Positions 1-8,883 of a stretch of DNA of 64,000 nucleotides are shown piece after piece. The notes beneath the pieces are model-generated. The model made no database searches. It worked only from the letters and a program-made list of their open reading frames with translations, and was not told the origin of the DNA. The DNA lies in NCBI GenBank assembly GCA_963989385.1, contig OZ022506.1, forward strand, positions 11,117,841 through 11,181,840, written 5' to 3'. Each line of letters opens with the position of its first letter. Position 1 is the stretch's first letter. The position numbers were made by a program, and so were the translations under genes. Source of the stretch: Ctena decussata (lineage: Eukaryota; Mollusca; Bivalvia; Lucinida; Lucinidae).

Positions 1-20
1 ACCGACGTTGGGCTGGGTTG

Positions 21-166
21 GTAAGTTAGTAAGTAAAGTAAGTAAGGTCTTTATTTAAAGAGGGTAGCTCAGTTGGCGAACCAATCTTCCTTGAGGCCCT
101 CTGTTAAGCAGCATACATATATACAGTACAACAATACATGTTAAAGACACAAATTAAATATATAAA

Positions 167-211
<45 letters not shown>

Positions 212-612
212 ACATGTACAATGTACATTTAAATGTACATATTAATATGATAATAAAATATATCTTTCGTGAACAAGTACTTCATTCTGAGGGATTGAAA
301 TAAGCGGAGGGGGCATAAATCTGATTAAGCTTATTTCTCAGCCAAGCCGAACATTTATTTACAAATGAATGTATAGTTGTCGCATTGTTATATCTATAGG
401 AATACTGTTCCAGACAAGTGCACCAGAATATTAAGGCTGCTTTTAAAAAGGCCCTGCTAGGTTTAGGTATTAAAAAGTTTCTATTACAAACTGATCGTAA
501 ATTAGAAGTAGTATCGTTTGAGTTGCTATGTCACAAATGAAACCGATCTGTCACGTAGTCTTGGTCTATATTGTAGGCAACTTTATACATAACTTTCGCT
601 TTTTGTAAAAAT
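21..612 (-). mobile_element. CR1/L2-like non-LTR retrotransposon, 3' fragment
   Basis: On the minus strand the sequence translates in pieces as the C-terminal end of a reverse-transcriptase ORF, including KAKVMYKVAYNI near 600. The better preserved copy in unit D adds YSGALVWNSIPIDIKN. The 3' end has AATAAA followed by a short (ACTT)n-type tail at 21..50, as in CR1/L2 elements. The fragment is 5'-truncated and its frame is broken here. A copy sits at every unit junction, so it may mark or have mediated the duplication breakpoint. Confidence 0.75.
169..209. repeat. (CT)n microsatellite
   Basis: About 20 uninterrupted CT dinucleotides inside the retrotransposon 3' region. The length differs in every unit, as expected of a microsatellite. 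Confidence 0.95.
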
Positions 613-982
613 ACGATCTCATTTAATCATGAAATACGATTTCACTGGTGGGGCCGGTGAGGTTAGGGTTGGCGTAGAGGGGCGGTTGCGATAGTATTCA
701 GAACACAACATCGTTCGGCGCGGCCTCCTACTTGTAGCTATATTCGTCAAACATCACTTGCAACATGTAAATAAAACTTACATGATAATAAACGACGATG
801 GCTAACAGCAGATACTTCTTACACTACCAGCCAGAGTAAAAGAAAGTCTTTAGGCGCGCGTGAAAGTTTGACAAATTTGATAAAATTCGATATGTGCTTG
901 CGCATTTGCCCATGGCTAACTACGCCAGTACCACTTCTTGCAAGATTACACTTTATTTCCCTGACACCTACTTGTCTAAATT
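613..982. other. Non-coding unit sequence, no gene seen
   Basis: AT-rich sequence conserved in all four units between the retrotransposon fragment and the 3' side of the esterase gene. It holds a short G-rich stretch near 640..690. No coding, RNA or repeat signal is recognised. Confidence 0.5.
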
Positions 983-1286
983 CAAATACAGAAGCATCAC
1001 TTGTAGACCTGGGGACCCCAGGGGTCGTATTTACAAATGCACTTAAGTGGTTGCTATGCTGTTGCTAAGGCTAAATTTCTATGAAGGAGATTAACTATAA
1101 CTATGAAATTTGCTCTGGAAGAACAGTCTTTTTCAGATTGTTCCTCCAGAGCAAATTTCATAGTTGTAGGGAATCTCCTTCGAAGAAATTTAGTCTTAGC
1201 AACAGCATAGTAACCACTTAAGTCATTTTATAAATCTGGCCCCAGGTCTACAAACGAGGGGTCTACAAGTGAGGTTTCTATATCTG
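983..1286. repeat. Long inverted repeat (foldback) abutting the esterase stop codon
   Basis: The two halves are imperfect reverse complements around a short spacer near 1125..1140. Shared blocks include CACTTGTAGACC at the outside, ACTTAAGTGG and GCTATGCTGTTGCTAAG further in, and ATGAAATTTGCTCTGGA at the centre. Arms are roughly 130-150 bp. The right outer end stops one base from the TAG stop of esterase exon 2 (1288..1290), so a minus-strand transcript would carry the hairpin at the very start of its 3' UTR. It is a foldback-type MITE by structure and present in all four units. Confidence 0.85.
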
Positions 1287-1287
1287 A

Positions 1288-1570
1288 CTAGGGCCACAGC
1301 AACTTAACAAACCACAGAGATATAGTCAACACAAATGTCATCTTCGGCATTATTGCACTGCTGACTTTACTGATACACGTTGGACAAACTTTGTCGCATT
1401 CTCGTGAAATCACTGGAATAAGATTATGCCAAAACTTAATACGTGAAGAAGCGAAATGATCCTCCACTCGAAAATCAGCTTCATCTCCAAAGCGAATATA
1501 TTTCTGAGTGCCTGTGTCATACTCAGGCCATGTTGTCAAAGTTGATCGGCCATCGCCAGTGTTCGGGTCC
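1288..1570 (-). CDS. Carboxylesterase copy A, exon 2 (C-terminal exon)
   Basis: Terminal exon of the gene whose first exon is at 3516..5053. A pyrimidine-rich acceptor ending in CAG lies at 1571..1573. Splicing completes a Gly codon (phase 2) and gives the junction AKTG-DPNTGDG. This matches the conserved AKTGNPN segment of the cholinesterase/carboxylesterase family and is followed by LTTWPEYDTGTQKYIRFGDE. It then encodes HFASSRIKFWHNLIP, a short CDKVCPTC cysteine cluster, and a hydrophobic C-terminus (TFVLTISLWFVKLLWP) before TAG. The small residues SSA ahead of the hydrophobic run look like a GPI-anchor signal; a membrane tail is the alternative. The spliced product is 606 aa, normal for the family. 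Confidence 0.87.
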
Positions 1571-2187
1571 CTGAAAAAAGAGGACAAAGTGTAAGCCACT
1601 TTGATACTTTTACAAGGCAACTTAAACATTGCTTGCAAGTCGAATATTGAATGCATCTACACTGAACTTACTGTCGACCACATTAAAAAAATAATAAGTA
1701 AAATATTTTGTCTGATTCGAACAACATTTCTCAGACACACTTTCTGCAGTCAAATAGGTCTTAAGCGAGGCCTTGTCTTAAAAGGCATACATCTCACATC
1801 CCAAAGAAGCATTTTAGTAAAAACTGATCTGTATTTAGCAGTCACCTGTTTTTCCTTTGCTTAAGACAGTTTTGACAAATATTCAATAGTATTCCATACA
1901 GTTTCACAAATACAATACATACGCCAACTATTTTTATTTAATTATTTATTATTATTGTAATTTATCAATATTATTGTAAAGTATGTTTTTACCGTGTAAA
2001 GTATTATTTTTATCATTATTATTGTAAACCATGTTTCCTCTGAAAGTATAATAAAGCGGAAATACATGTTCTGATGTAAGTTTGATATAGCACATTTTAC
2101 GAATCAAAGTTACAGTTACAGTATCGGTCACGTATGAGCTGTCTGACAATAGATGCTGTATTCTGGAATATAGAGAATACCATGATA

Positions 2188-2306
2188 GTGTCTTTTGATA
2201 TCAAGTTTATCAGGCGAGACCAGAAAGAGCGTAGGAATGGCGAGGCTTGCAAAGCCAGTTCGACGTGTTTCTGGTCGAGCCTGATAAACTTGATATCAAA
2301 AGACAC
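2188..2306. repeat. 119-bp hairpin-forming inverted repeat in intron
   Basis: Near-perfect 39-bp arms (2188..2226 and 2268..2306) contain TTTTGATATCAAGTTTATCA and its complement. The loop is about 41 bp. Weak pairing continues outward through an ACCATG/CATGGT block. The structure occurs at the same place in all four units and creates spurious short ORFs on both strands. Confidence 0.9.
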
Positions 2307-2402
2307 TTACATGGTTTTCTATTTATCATGCATCATAAAAAGATTTTATGGCGTAAAGAGCGGCAAACTATGATAAGCAAACGCAGTTTTGTCCGACTTT
2401 GC

Positions 2403-2442
2403 TGACGTCGCGAATGCGTTATGACGTAAGTCGGTGACGTCA
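2403..2442. promoter_or_regulatory. Cluster of three TGACGT (CRE/ATF-like) sites in intron 1
   Basis: TGACGTCG (2403), TGACGTAA (2422) and a perfect TGACGTCA (2435) lie within 40 bp. The cluster is conserved in the other units, with the third site changed to TGACGTCG in unit C. CREB/ATF proteins bind this core. That it acts as an intronic enhancer is only an inference. Confidence 0.4.
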
Positions 2443-2849
2443 TTTAACCAGTCCAACGTTGTTATCACGGCCAACGTCAGTATTTAGCCGATCGTCTTCA
2501 GAGATCGCTTCTATAGGCATGGCCTGATAACATTCGCGCATGCGCATATCTACATTGACATGATATCACATCATAATATCATACCACTGTTATTAGGTGA
2601 GTTTTGCAGCAGGTGCATGATAAAACGCATTCTGTACACCACGCCTTCAACACTCATTTGCATCCCCACTTGGAAATTTAAACTTCAAGATCCAATACTC
2701 AAGATAAGAAGGGCTTACAGCCAGATCCTGGAATGTATAAAACTGTATATTTATGTACTTATGTTGTAACTGATAAATAAAATATTGTTTAAACCAGAAG
2801 GGCTAATCGGGAAAATTTAGGGATATTGTTCAATAAATCTACATAATAA

Positions 2850-2916
2850 CATATATTGTGACCTTTCAATAGAACCGTCTAGCAGAGACAGTTCTTATGA
2901 GGGGTCACGACATATG
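2850..2916. repeat. Palindromic repeat, about 67 bp
   Basis: Imperfect inverted repeat with roughly 31-bp arms meeting at AGC. It contains AGAACCGTCT on the left and AGACAGTTCTTATGA on the right, flanked by GTGACC/GGTCAC and CATAT/ATATG. It occurs in the intron of all four units. Related degenerate palindromes lie at about 9818..10015. Confidence 0.8.
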
Positions 2917-3262
2917 TCTTTGTTTAGAAATAAATAGAATTCTCTAAATTATCCTTAAAACCTACTTATTACGGAGCTCTGAGATACTACGGCATCGAAA
3001 GGAGAGAGATCGATGGGCTCCGCCTTTCATCAGCTGTGCCCAAGATACAGTGGTTCTCTAACACCGACTGCTTCTACGGCTATTAGGCTATGGTAAACCT
3101 TTACCTTTACCTGAGATACTGCAAAAAGGCGGTTTTGTGCCAATAAGGTAGTGATGTTTCCATAACACTATCGAAAGTGACGAATATGCGGTATGGCCAC
3201 TTTCAGGAATCTTGTAGTAACTCCACTTGCTCTTATACTTCAAAATAAATAGCTTTTGCAGA

Positions 3263-3390
3263 AGCCTGATAAACCTACATATCCAATCCCTTATGGAAAT
3301 TGTAAAACATAATTTCCATAAGGGAATGGAATTGCGCGTTGATATTAATATTTCCACGAGGGACTGGACATGCCCGTTTACCAGGCGTGT
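3263..3390. repeat. Nested inverted repeats near exon 1 donor
   Basis: The inner hairpin has 19-bp arms, CCAATCCCTTATGGAAATT at 3283..3301 and its complement at 3311..3329. Outer arms share GGTAAAC/GTTTACC type blocks at the two ends. It is present in all four units; unit B has a few extra bases in the loop. Confidence 0.7.
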
Positions 3391-3515
3391 GCAATCAAAC
3401 GAACCTCGACACGACTAAGCTTTCGATTACATTTTTTTTCATTTTTTTATTTAACTGAAACCGGTCTATGGAAAGCATCCAAATACGGATTGCATAGATA
3501 GATTTTTACACTTAC

Positions 3516-5053
3516 CCAGTTTTTGCAAAATTAGTCCAGTACGCCATCAATTTTCGTGAGAGAGCTAACTCAGCTTGAGGAACAGTGAGACCAATCAGAG
3601 AATAGAATGACGCAAACATTTCTGGAAAACCCAAGACATACGCTATGTCCTCAATATGGTTTGCCCCATTTAGCCTAGGGTTACTTAGTAGGCCTTTGTA
3701 GTCAAACACATAAAAGTATAGCTTCCCTTCTTCACCTGTGTCGGAATGCGCCATGACTGACCTTAGAACATCTGCATTAAAATTCAAGTCTGAAAACAGA
3801 TCTATTGTATTTACAAATATTGTAGTTTCATTGTCTGGATCCTCCCATTCTCCATATTGATGTATAAATGCAGTTTGTAAGGTTCTCGAAGGTTTAAGTT
3901 TCGCTAAGTTGAGTGCATAAGAAACTATGCTATTTTCAAATGTGTCTCTGCTGTAACCGGCCGGTTTCTTTCCATCGCTTGTGTTAGTGAAACCATCTAA
4001 TAAAGACAGCGACGATCCCCCTTCACTTGAAGTTACACCAAAGATAAGATCTAATTTTCCCAATTTTCTCAGCATGTCCCAAGCCTCCGCTGAAGTATTA
4101 CCAAACAGGTCAACAGGATGAATCTTCACAAAATGGCCATCTTTAACTGGCAGGAAGTCATCCGAAGGGCCATCATTCTCCATTATTTCAGAAACGTTCA
4201 ATTTCCTTAAACAGTTTATATTTTCCAGCTGGCTGTCCCCCAAACATCCAGTTTTGTTTGCAAAATTCATATAAACTGATCCTGGATTTTTCACATATGC
4301 CCAAGGCGCGTTAGCTGAACCACTCTGGGCAATAACTCTTTGGAACAGACCTTCGTTTCCCTCGTAGAGAGCCTGGTAAACAACACTTGCTGCCCCTGCC
4401 GACTCCCCAAACAGTGCCACTCTCGTTGGGTCGCCCCCAAAATTTATTATGTGATCATGTACCCATTGTATTGCCATATGTTGATCCCACAGTCCGTAGT
4501 TGCCCGAACGGTTGTCTTCACTTGTGCTCAGAAAGCCGAGAAATGACACCCTATAGTTGAAAGTTACAAGTATTACGTCATTTAACCCTACAAGAGCTTT
4601 TGCATCATACCAATCCTGAAACCCAATCCGAAACCCACCACCGTAAATCCAAATCATAGTCGCAAGATTTCGCGCTTTGTCCACAGACCCACTTCCAGGA
4701 ATGAATATATTAAGATACAAACAATCTTCGCTTTGATTAAGGGTTTTTGGGTCAATGTTGAACCGCAGTAGCCATGCAGAATTCTGGATACATATGGGAG
4801 GCATAGTCTTTGCAGTAAATTCTCCATTTAAACTACTCTTCTTTGCCGGTTTATCGAATCTTCGCCTACCTATCGGTGGTTCAGCGAATGGTATTCCAAG
4901 AAACTTTGTCACGTTAAACAGTGTACCATCAAATGTAAGTTCCTCTACCTCCCCAGTTATATTTCCTAAGTCGGTTTCCACCATAATATCCTTTGCAACA
5001 GCACATGCGAGGTTTAGAAATATCACAGGTCTCAGTAACAACCTGATAGTCAT
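3516..5053 (-). CDS. Type-B carboxylesterase/cholinesterase-family enzyme copy A, exon 1
   Basis: First coding exon (512 codons plus 2 bases) of an alpha/beta-hydrolase of the carboxylesterase type-B family, expected to hydrolyse ester substrates outside the cell. Residues 1-20 form a signal peptide. The N-terminal FLGIPFAEPPIG and SEDCLYLNIF blocks are family signatures, followed by the oxyanion-hole YGGGF (137-141). The catalytic triad is complete: Ser218 in GESAG, Glu344 in SSEGG, His466 in GANHIED. Cysteines 88/111 and 270/281 sit where the family forms its two core disulphides. Several N-glycosylation sequons are present. Residues diagnostic for acetylcholine were not verified, so the substrate is unknown. 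The start was chosen because it opens the signal peptide. The exon ends at a GGGTAAGT donor; reading through would stop at once. Exon 2 is at 1288..1570. Confidence 0.92.
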
Positions 5054-5123
5054 TGTTCTTTTTAATTATATCCTGCAAATTTGTTGCGTGAAGTATTTTC
5101 CTAATAGTCAAACAATGTTGAAA

Positions 5124-5187
5124 CACCACTGAATCAACGATGGTCTCATGACATGACGTCGTATAAACAAACGTTGATTCAGTGGTG
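5124..5187. repeat. Hairpin just upstream of the esterase start
   Basis: Perfect 16-bp arms CACCACTGAATCAACG (5124..5139) and complement (5172..5187) enclose a 32-bp loop with an ATGACGTCGT (CRE-like) sequence. It lies 71-134 bp upstream of the ATG on the minus strand in all four units, so it is in the 5' UTR or core promoter. Function is not shown. Confidence 0.75.
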
Positions 5188-5639
5188 CTATATCTTAGTG
5201 TGCCTTCTTGGCTGTAAACCTACAATGTGCACATTGAAGAAACTTTAAGCCTAGAGTACTAAACAGCAATATCTTTCACTTTTCTTTACAGCCGTATCTG
5301 TTTAGCACATTAAATATTATAGTAGAAGAGTTTCAAAACCTGATATAAGCAAAATAACCTGATATTAAATGACTTTGACAGTAGGGTGCAGGTGCAACTG
5401 TTACTGAATAGGAAGCTCAGATTTCAACCCCAAATACTTAACTAAGTCTGTGCACCTACACAAACTGAACTGTTTTCAATTGTTTTTTAAGTTGCCCAAG
5501 GATTCATAGCATATCCGCTGGGAGATACTCTGCTCAGACTGCGCGAATACACAAACTGGTCTGATTATTTCATGTACATGCCCTTCGTTACTTTTAATTC
5601 GCCACAAATAATTCAAAGGCACAGAATGGGTCGCTGCAC
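5188..5639. other. Upstream flank of esterase, no gene seen
   Basis: Conserved among units and presumably holds the minus-strand promoter. No convincing TATA box or other element was identified. Confidence 0.4.
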
Positions 5640-5995
5640 ATGAAACGAAAGTATTTAAAGCGGTATTTAGACATATGCAAGCATTGCCAGTGTTTTTTTT
5701 TATTAAGACAAGACCTTTTTTATATCAGTGTACCTCGGTATGGGCTGCTCAAAATTGAGCGGGAATATAGATACAAAAGCAAGAAAGGCATCCTTATCGT
5801 CCACCTGTGGTCAGTCACAGTGAAAGAAAACAGAGGAGGTAGGGAAGACAATATTGAAGAGTGGATAGTAATGGACTTTGCCAGCTCATCTAGGGCAGCT
5901 GAAAACAGGACAAGGTGGAAAGGGATCGTTTCAAAGTAATCTGCGGTGCCCCAACGACCTCGTAAGGTTATGGGATAGAACAGAATAGAATAGTA
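5640..5995 (+). mobile_element. RTE-like retrotransposon remnant, ORF C-terminus
   Basis: The plus strand reads REDNIEEWIVMDFASSSRAA then ENRTRWKGIVSK, followed after a stop by SAVPQRP in the same frame. This is the characteristic C-terminal tail of endonuclease/reverse-transcriptase proteins of RTE-like elements (KRWEDNIKEW-type motif). It is 5'-truncated and carries stops. It is in inverted orientation to the longer remnant at 6955..7790. Confidence 0.65.
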
Positions 5996-6687
5996 GTCTG
6001 TCAGCACAGTCAAACGACTTCTCCTCCAAAGCTGCACGGCCGATTGTAACCTTTTATGTCAAGTCTTCATGAGCTGGGACGATTTGCTGGTACAAGTTCC
6101 AAAATGACGTTCATGTAGGCGTTTAAAATATTCTATAACAAATAAGCTGATATTTTGCAGACACCACTAAATTCTGTTCCATCCGTATCCTTCGGATTAC
6201 GTATGCTAACGAACTTGATAAATCTTGTCCTAAATGTCCCCAAAAATCCACAGTGGGTTTTCGTGAGAAGTTCTTTTCTACATATATTTGGAGAAGTTGT
6301 TGAAAGCAAAGAAAGAAGTAACGCGACGTTACTAGAAACAATAATTTTTCGTTAGAATCAGAAGTTTGTCTCCGGTGTTATATGTAGCTAGCTCTATAGC
6401 TGGGACTATACACGCATACAGGTCGTGAAAACAAATCAAATAAAGCCCAGAGTTGAAAAAGAATTCTTAACACACTGAGATATCTTGCCTCCTAATTTTA
6501 GCAAACATCCAAGATGTTTTAAAAATGATCGTATCACCAATATCAACCAATCCATTCAGGGTCAGTTGTGAGGCTTGAATAGCCGAACTTCGAAGTATGG
6601 CCCACATTCCTTTGTTTTGAATGTGTTCTCTGCTCTTGAAGGTACTCTTTTAGAATTCAATTGGTGTTTAATGTGCTCATGGTTTTT
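5996..6687. other. Unit sequence, no gene seen
   Basis: Conserved in all units (unit D diverges near its end). Only short shadow ORFs are present. No element recognised. Confidence 0.4.
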
Positions 6688-6699
6688 CATTTGTAGGTG

Positions 6700-6868
6700 A
6701 GTGAGTGAGTGAGTGAACTCGGGTTTAACGTCCCACCAACAACGAGGTCATATGGAGACGGGACCTCGGTTTAAAGTCTCATCCGAAAGACCGGAGAAGC
6801 GGGGGATCGATCTTGCGACCCCTGGATTGGTAGTCCGGAGTGTTATCCACTACACTACAGCCGCTCCT
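6700..6868 (-). mobile_element. tRNA-derived SINE (unit A only)
   Basis: On the minus strand a tRNA-like head with box A (TGTAGTGTAGTGGATAAC) and box B-like GATCGATCCC is followed by a GGGACGTTAAAC block and a (TCAC)n tail. This is the arrangement of molluscan SINEs with a conserved 3' domain. It is flanked by the 12-bp target-site duplication CATTTGTAGGTG (6688..6699 and 6869..6880). Unit B shows the empty site near 24140. Confidence 0.88.
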
Positions 6869-6954
6869 CATTTGTAGGTGGTTTAGTGTCTCTAAATTAT
6901 GTTAGCTCAGATTGTTAAGTCACGCTAGTCTAATCTAGACTACCCTATGATGTT

Positions 6955-7790
6955 TAAAGGTCGTTGGGCTCCACAGATGACTTAACAACGACCCCTTTCC
7001 ACCTTATCCTGTCTTCAGCTGCCCTAGTTGTACTGGCAAAGCCTTTCCTTGTACGCTCTTAAATATGGTCTACCCACCTCTTTTTCTGCCTACCTCTTCT
7101 CCTTTTACCTTTCACTTTGTCATGTAGAATCGTCTTTGTTGTACCAGATGACCATAAGATGCGGTCAAACATCTCAGTTTCTATTTTTTACTATGGGTCA
7201 TGCTCTCCAGTTGCTGCGTGCGAACATGCTCATTAGGTACGTTGTCCCTGTACGAGATATTCAGTAAACTACTGTAGCGCCACGTCCAAAATACCTGCAT
7301 TCCTCCTCTAACTTAGCTGCCAAGGCTCTCGACTCATATGCCTACAGATATATTGATCTACAGAAATATTGATATGACAAGGGAGTGCATCAGCTTCACT
7401 ATGATTCAAGAGATACATTGTTTACTCTCTGTATTGGCTAAGTTTTGTTAAAGTTGTAGTGGTTTTTTCAATCCTTGAGAGAAGCTCTGGTTTCAAACTA
7501 TCATCTGTGACAATTGCTCCAAGGTATTTGAGGTGAGACAGTATGCCTAATTAAGTATAATTGCTTCCCCTTCCTTATTTTTTTTAGTTACATCCCTTTG
7601 ATTACTCTTTAAGGTTTTCTTTTGAGAACTCTAATATTGTTTGGAATATCTTGATAAATTGCTCCAAGGTATTTGAGGTGAGACAGTATGCCTAATTAAG
7701 AATAATTGCTTCCCCTTCCTTATTTTCTTTTTTTGGTTACATCCCTTTGATTACTCTTTAAGGTTTTCTATTGTTTGGAATATCTTGATA
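6955..7790 (-). mobile_element. RTE-like retrotransposon remnant (minus strand)
   Basis: The minus-strand translation gives, in order, HLKYLGAIVTDDSLKPELL, SRIEKTTTTLTKLSQY, LNISYRDNVPNEHVR, KGKRRRGRQKKRWVDHI and TTRAAEDRIRWKGVV. These are the successive C-terminal blocks of RTE-like reverse-transcriptase ORFs. Frameshifts and stops show it is dead. The part coding for YLGAI is tandemly duplicated in this unit. Confidence 0.75.
7516..7790. repeat. 145-bp tandem duplication (unit A only)
   Basis: The stretch starting GCTCCAAGGTATTTGAGGTG occurs at 7516 and again at 7661 with minor differences and a small deletion in the second copy. Units B and C have it once. Confidence 0.9.
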
Positions 7791-8094
7791 AACTTAATAG
7801 CAATGTAAACAAGGATGAAACGGTGCAAACAATCAGTAACGGGCGTATATTGCCCCGCTTACGGAGCTCTTGTTCCAATAGACCACTGAGAAAATACACA
7901 GCCAGAGCCAGTGTGTTCTGAGCTGAGAAAAGTGGCATCAGAGTCGCAGTTGATGATTACAGCGTCAGTGAACGTCGGTGGTAGCGTCCGCCTGACAAAA
8001 CTGTACATGCGCACGCAAAACACAACGCACACTGAGTCAACGTGCCTGATATAGGTTTGTAACCAGGGATTGTGGTCTCCTCAATTAAGAATTA
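7791..8094. other. Unit sequence, no gene seen
   Basis: Shared with unit B and the first part of C. No gene or element recognised. Confidence 0.4.
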
Positions 8095-8235
8095 AAATTT
8101 GATTTTTTCAGCGTTCATCGTGTGATGAAGCCAGTGGGCGGAGCTAAAATTCCATGAAGCGCGAAACGCTTCTTGTAGAGTTTTAGCGACGACCACTGGC
8201 TTCTTCACACGATGAACGCTGAAAAATCAAATTTT
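8095..8235. repeat. 141-bp near-perfect palindrome
   Basis: Arms of about 65 bp run AAATTTGATTTTT-CAGCG to GCGC and back, including CATCGTGTGATGAAGCCAGT and its complement. The centre is a short GCGCGAAACGC hairpin. Also in units B and C. In C the arms have been extended. Confidence 0.9.
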
Positions 8236-8422
8236 TATTTTTATATTTACACTATATTTGTGAGCCTATCTGTGCCGTTTTCGTGATAATTTGGTGTAGA
8301 AAAGGCAAAATATGGGTCGAATAAAAGTTAGTAACGACGTGTTCGGCCATAACGTTAAACAGCCGTCGCCCTGACGTGGCGCCAATCGAACGTTCCAAGA
8401 ACCAATCAAGACGTTTGTTTAC

Positions 8423-8883
8423 GGTTGCACTACAGTACATAAATGCTCATTATGCAAGCCCCGCCTCTTTGGGGGAGAGCTTTCAGGCGTATAATGAATA
8501 CTTGCCGGCCCCTGATTGGTTTTATTATGAAAGCTGAATATTTTTCTGAATGTTATGCTTATTTATTATTATAAAAAATGGAGCTTATTTACAAAGCTGT
8601 TTTGCAACATTTTTGTTGGGGTTGAAAAATACACAGGGGTGACAGTGAAAGTTTCGAGATTTATTCACTGCGAACTACACCCTGTCAGCACTAAAAATAG
8701 AATATGTCAAAAATATGCCGCATAACCCCCAACTTTTTTAGCTATTACTGGTAGGTAAAGGTGTTGTCTATTCAATTCCATGCCTCAATTTGGAAAGTTT
8801 AGACCATGTGAAAATTGGCAGTGCAGTGACTTTGACCCATTTTGCACTGTGAGCTATGGGATTTTTTTTAGTGTAGTGCCACC
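8423..8883 (+). mobile_element. MITE copy 1 of the composite element
   Basis: 461 bp, beginning GGTTGCACTACAGT and ending GTGTAGTGCCACC, so it has its own terminal inverted repeats. It is non-coding and is nearly identical to the corresponding part of 11387..12042. Confidence 0.85.

Larger units (their letters stand above)
1571..3515 (-). other. Intron 1 of carboxylesterase copy A
   Basis: It is bounded by a GTAAGT-type donor at 3515 (minus strand) and a CAG acceptor at 1571, and interrupts the coding sequence in phase 2. No coding exon is needed between them because the family motif is continuous across the junction. The intron holds three hairpin-forming repeats and a cluster of CRE-like sites, listed separately. 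The rest is AT-rich with no recognised function. Confidence 0.8.

Noticed and set aside
655..680. Telomere-like GTTAGGGTTGG
   Set aside because: Single occurrence without tandem TTAGGG repeats.
868..1068. Conserved 66-codon plus-strand ORF repeated in units A-C
   Set aside because: It runs into the foldback repeat and has no domain. Conservation is explained by recent duplication of the whole unit.
2134..2373. 79-codon ORFs on both strands repeated in all units
   Set aside because: They are mirror products of the 119-bp inverted repeat in the esterase intron.
3000..3035. CUGAUGA on the minus strand as a second hammerhead core
   Set aside because: No GAAA follows a plausible stem II and no stem I/III pairing is visible.
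4755..5132. 125-codon plus-strand ORF repeated in all units
   Set aside because: Antisense shadow of the esterase signal-peptide exon.
5720..6037. 105-codon minus-strand ORF, same length in four units
   Set aside because: The opposite strand reads as the RTE-like reverse-transcriptase tail. The minus ORF is its shadow.
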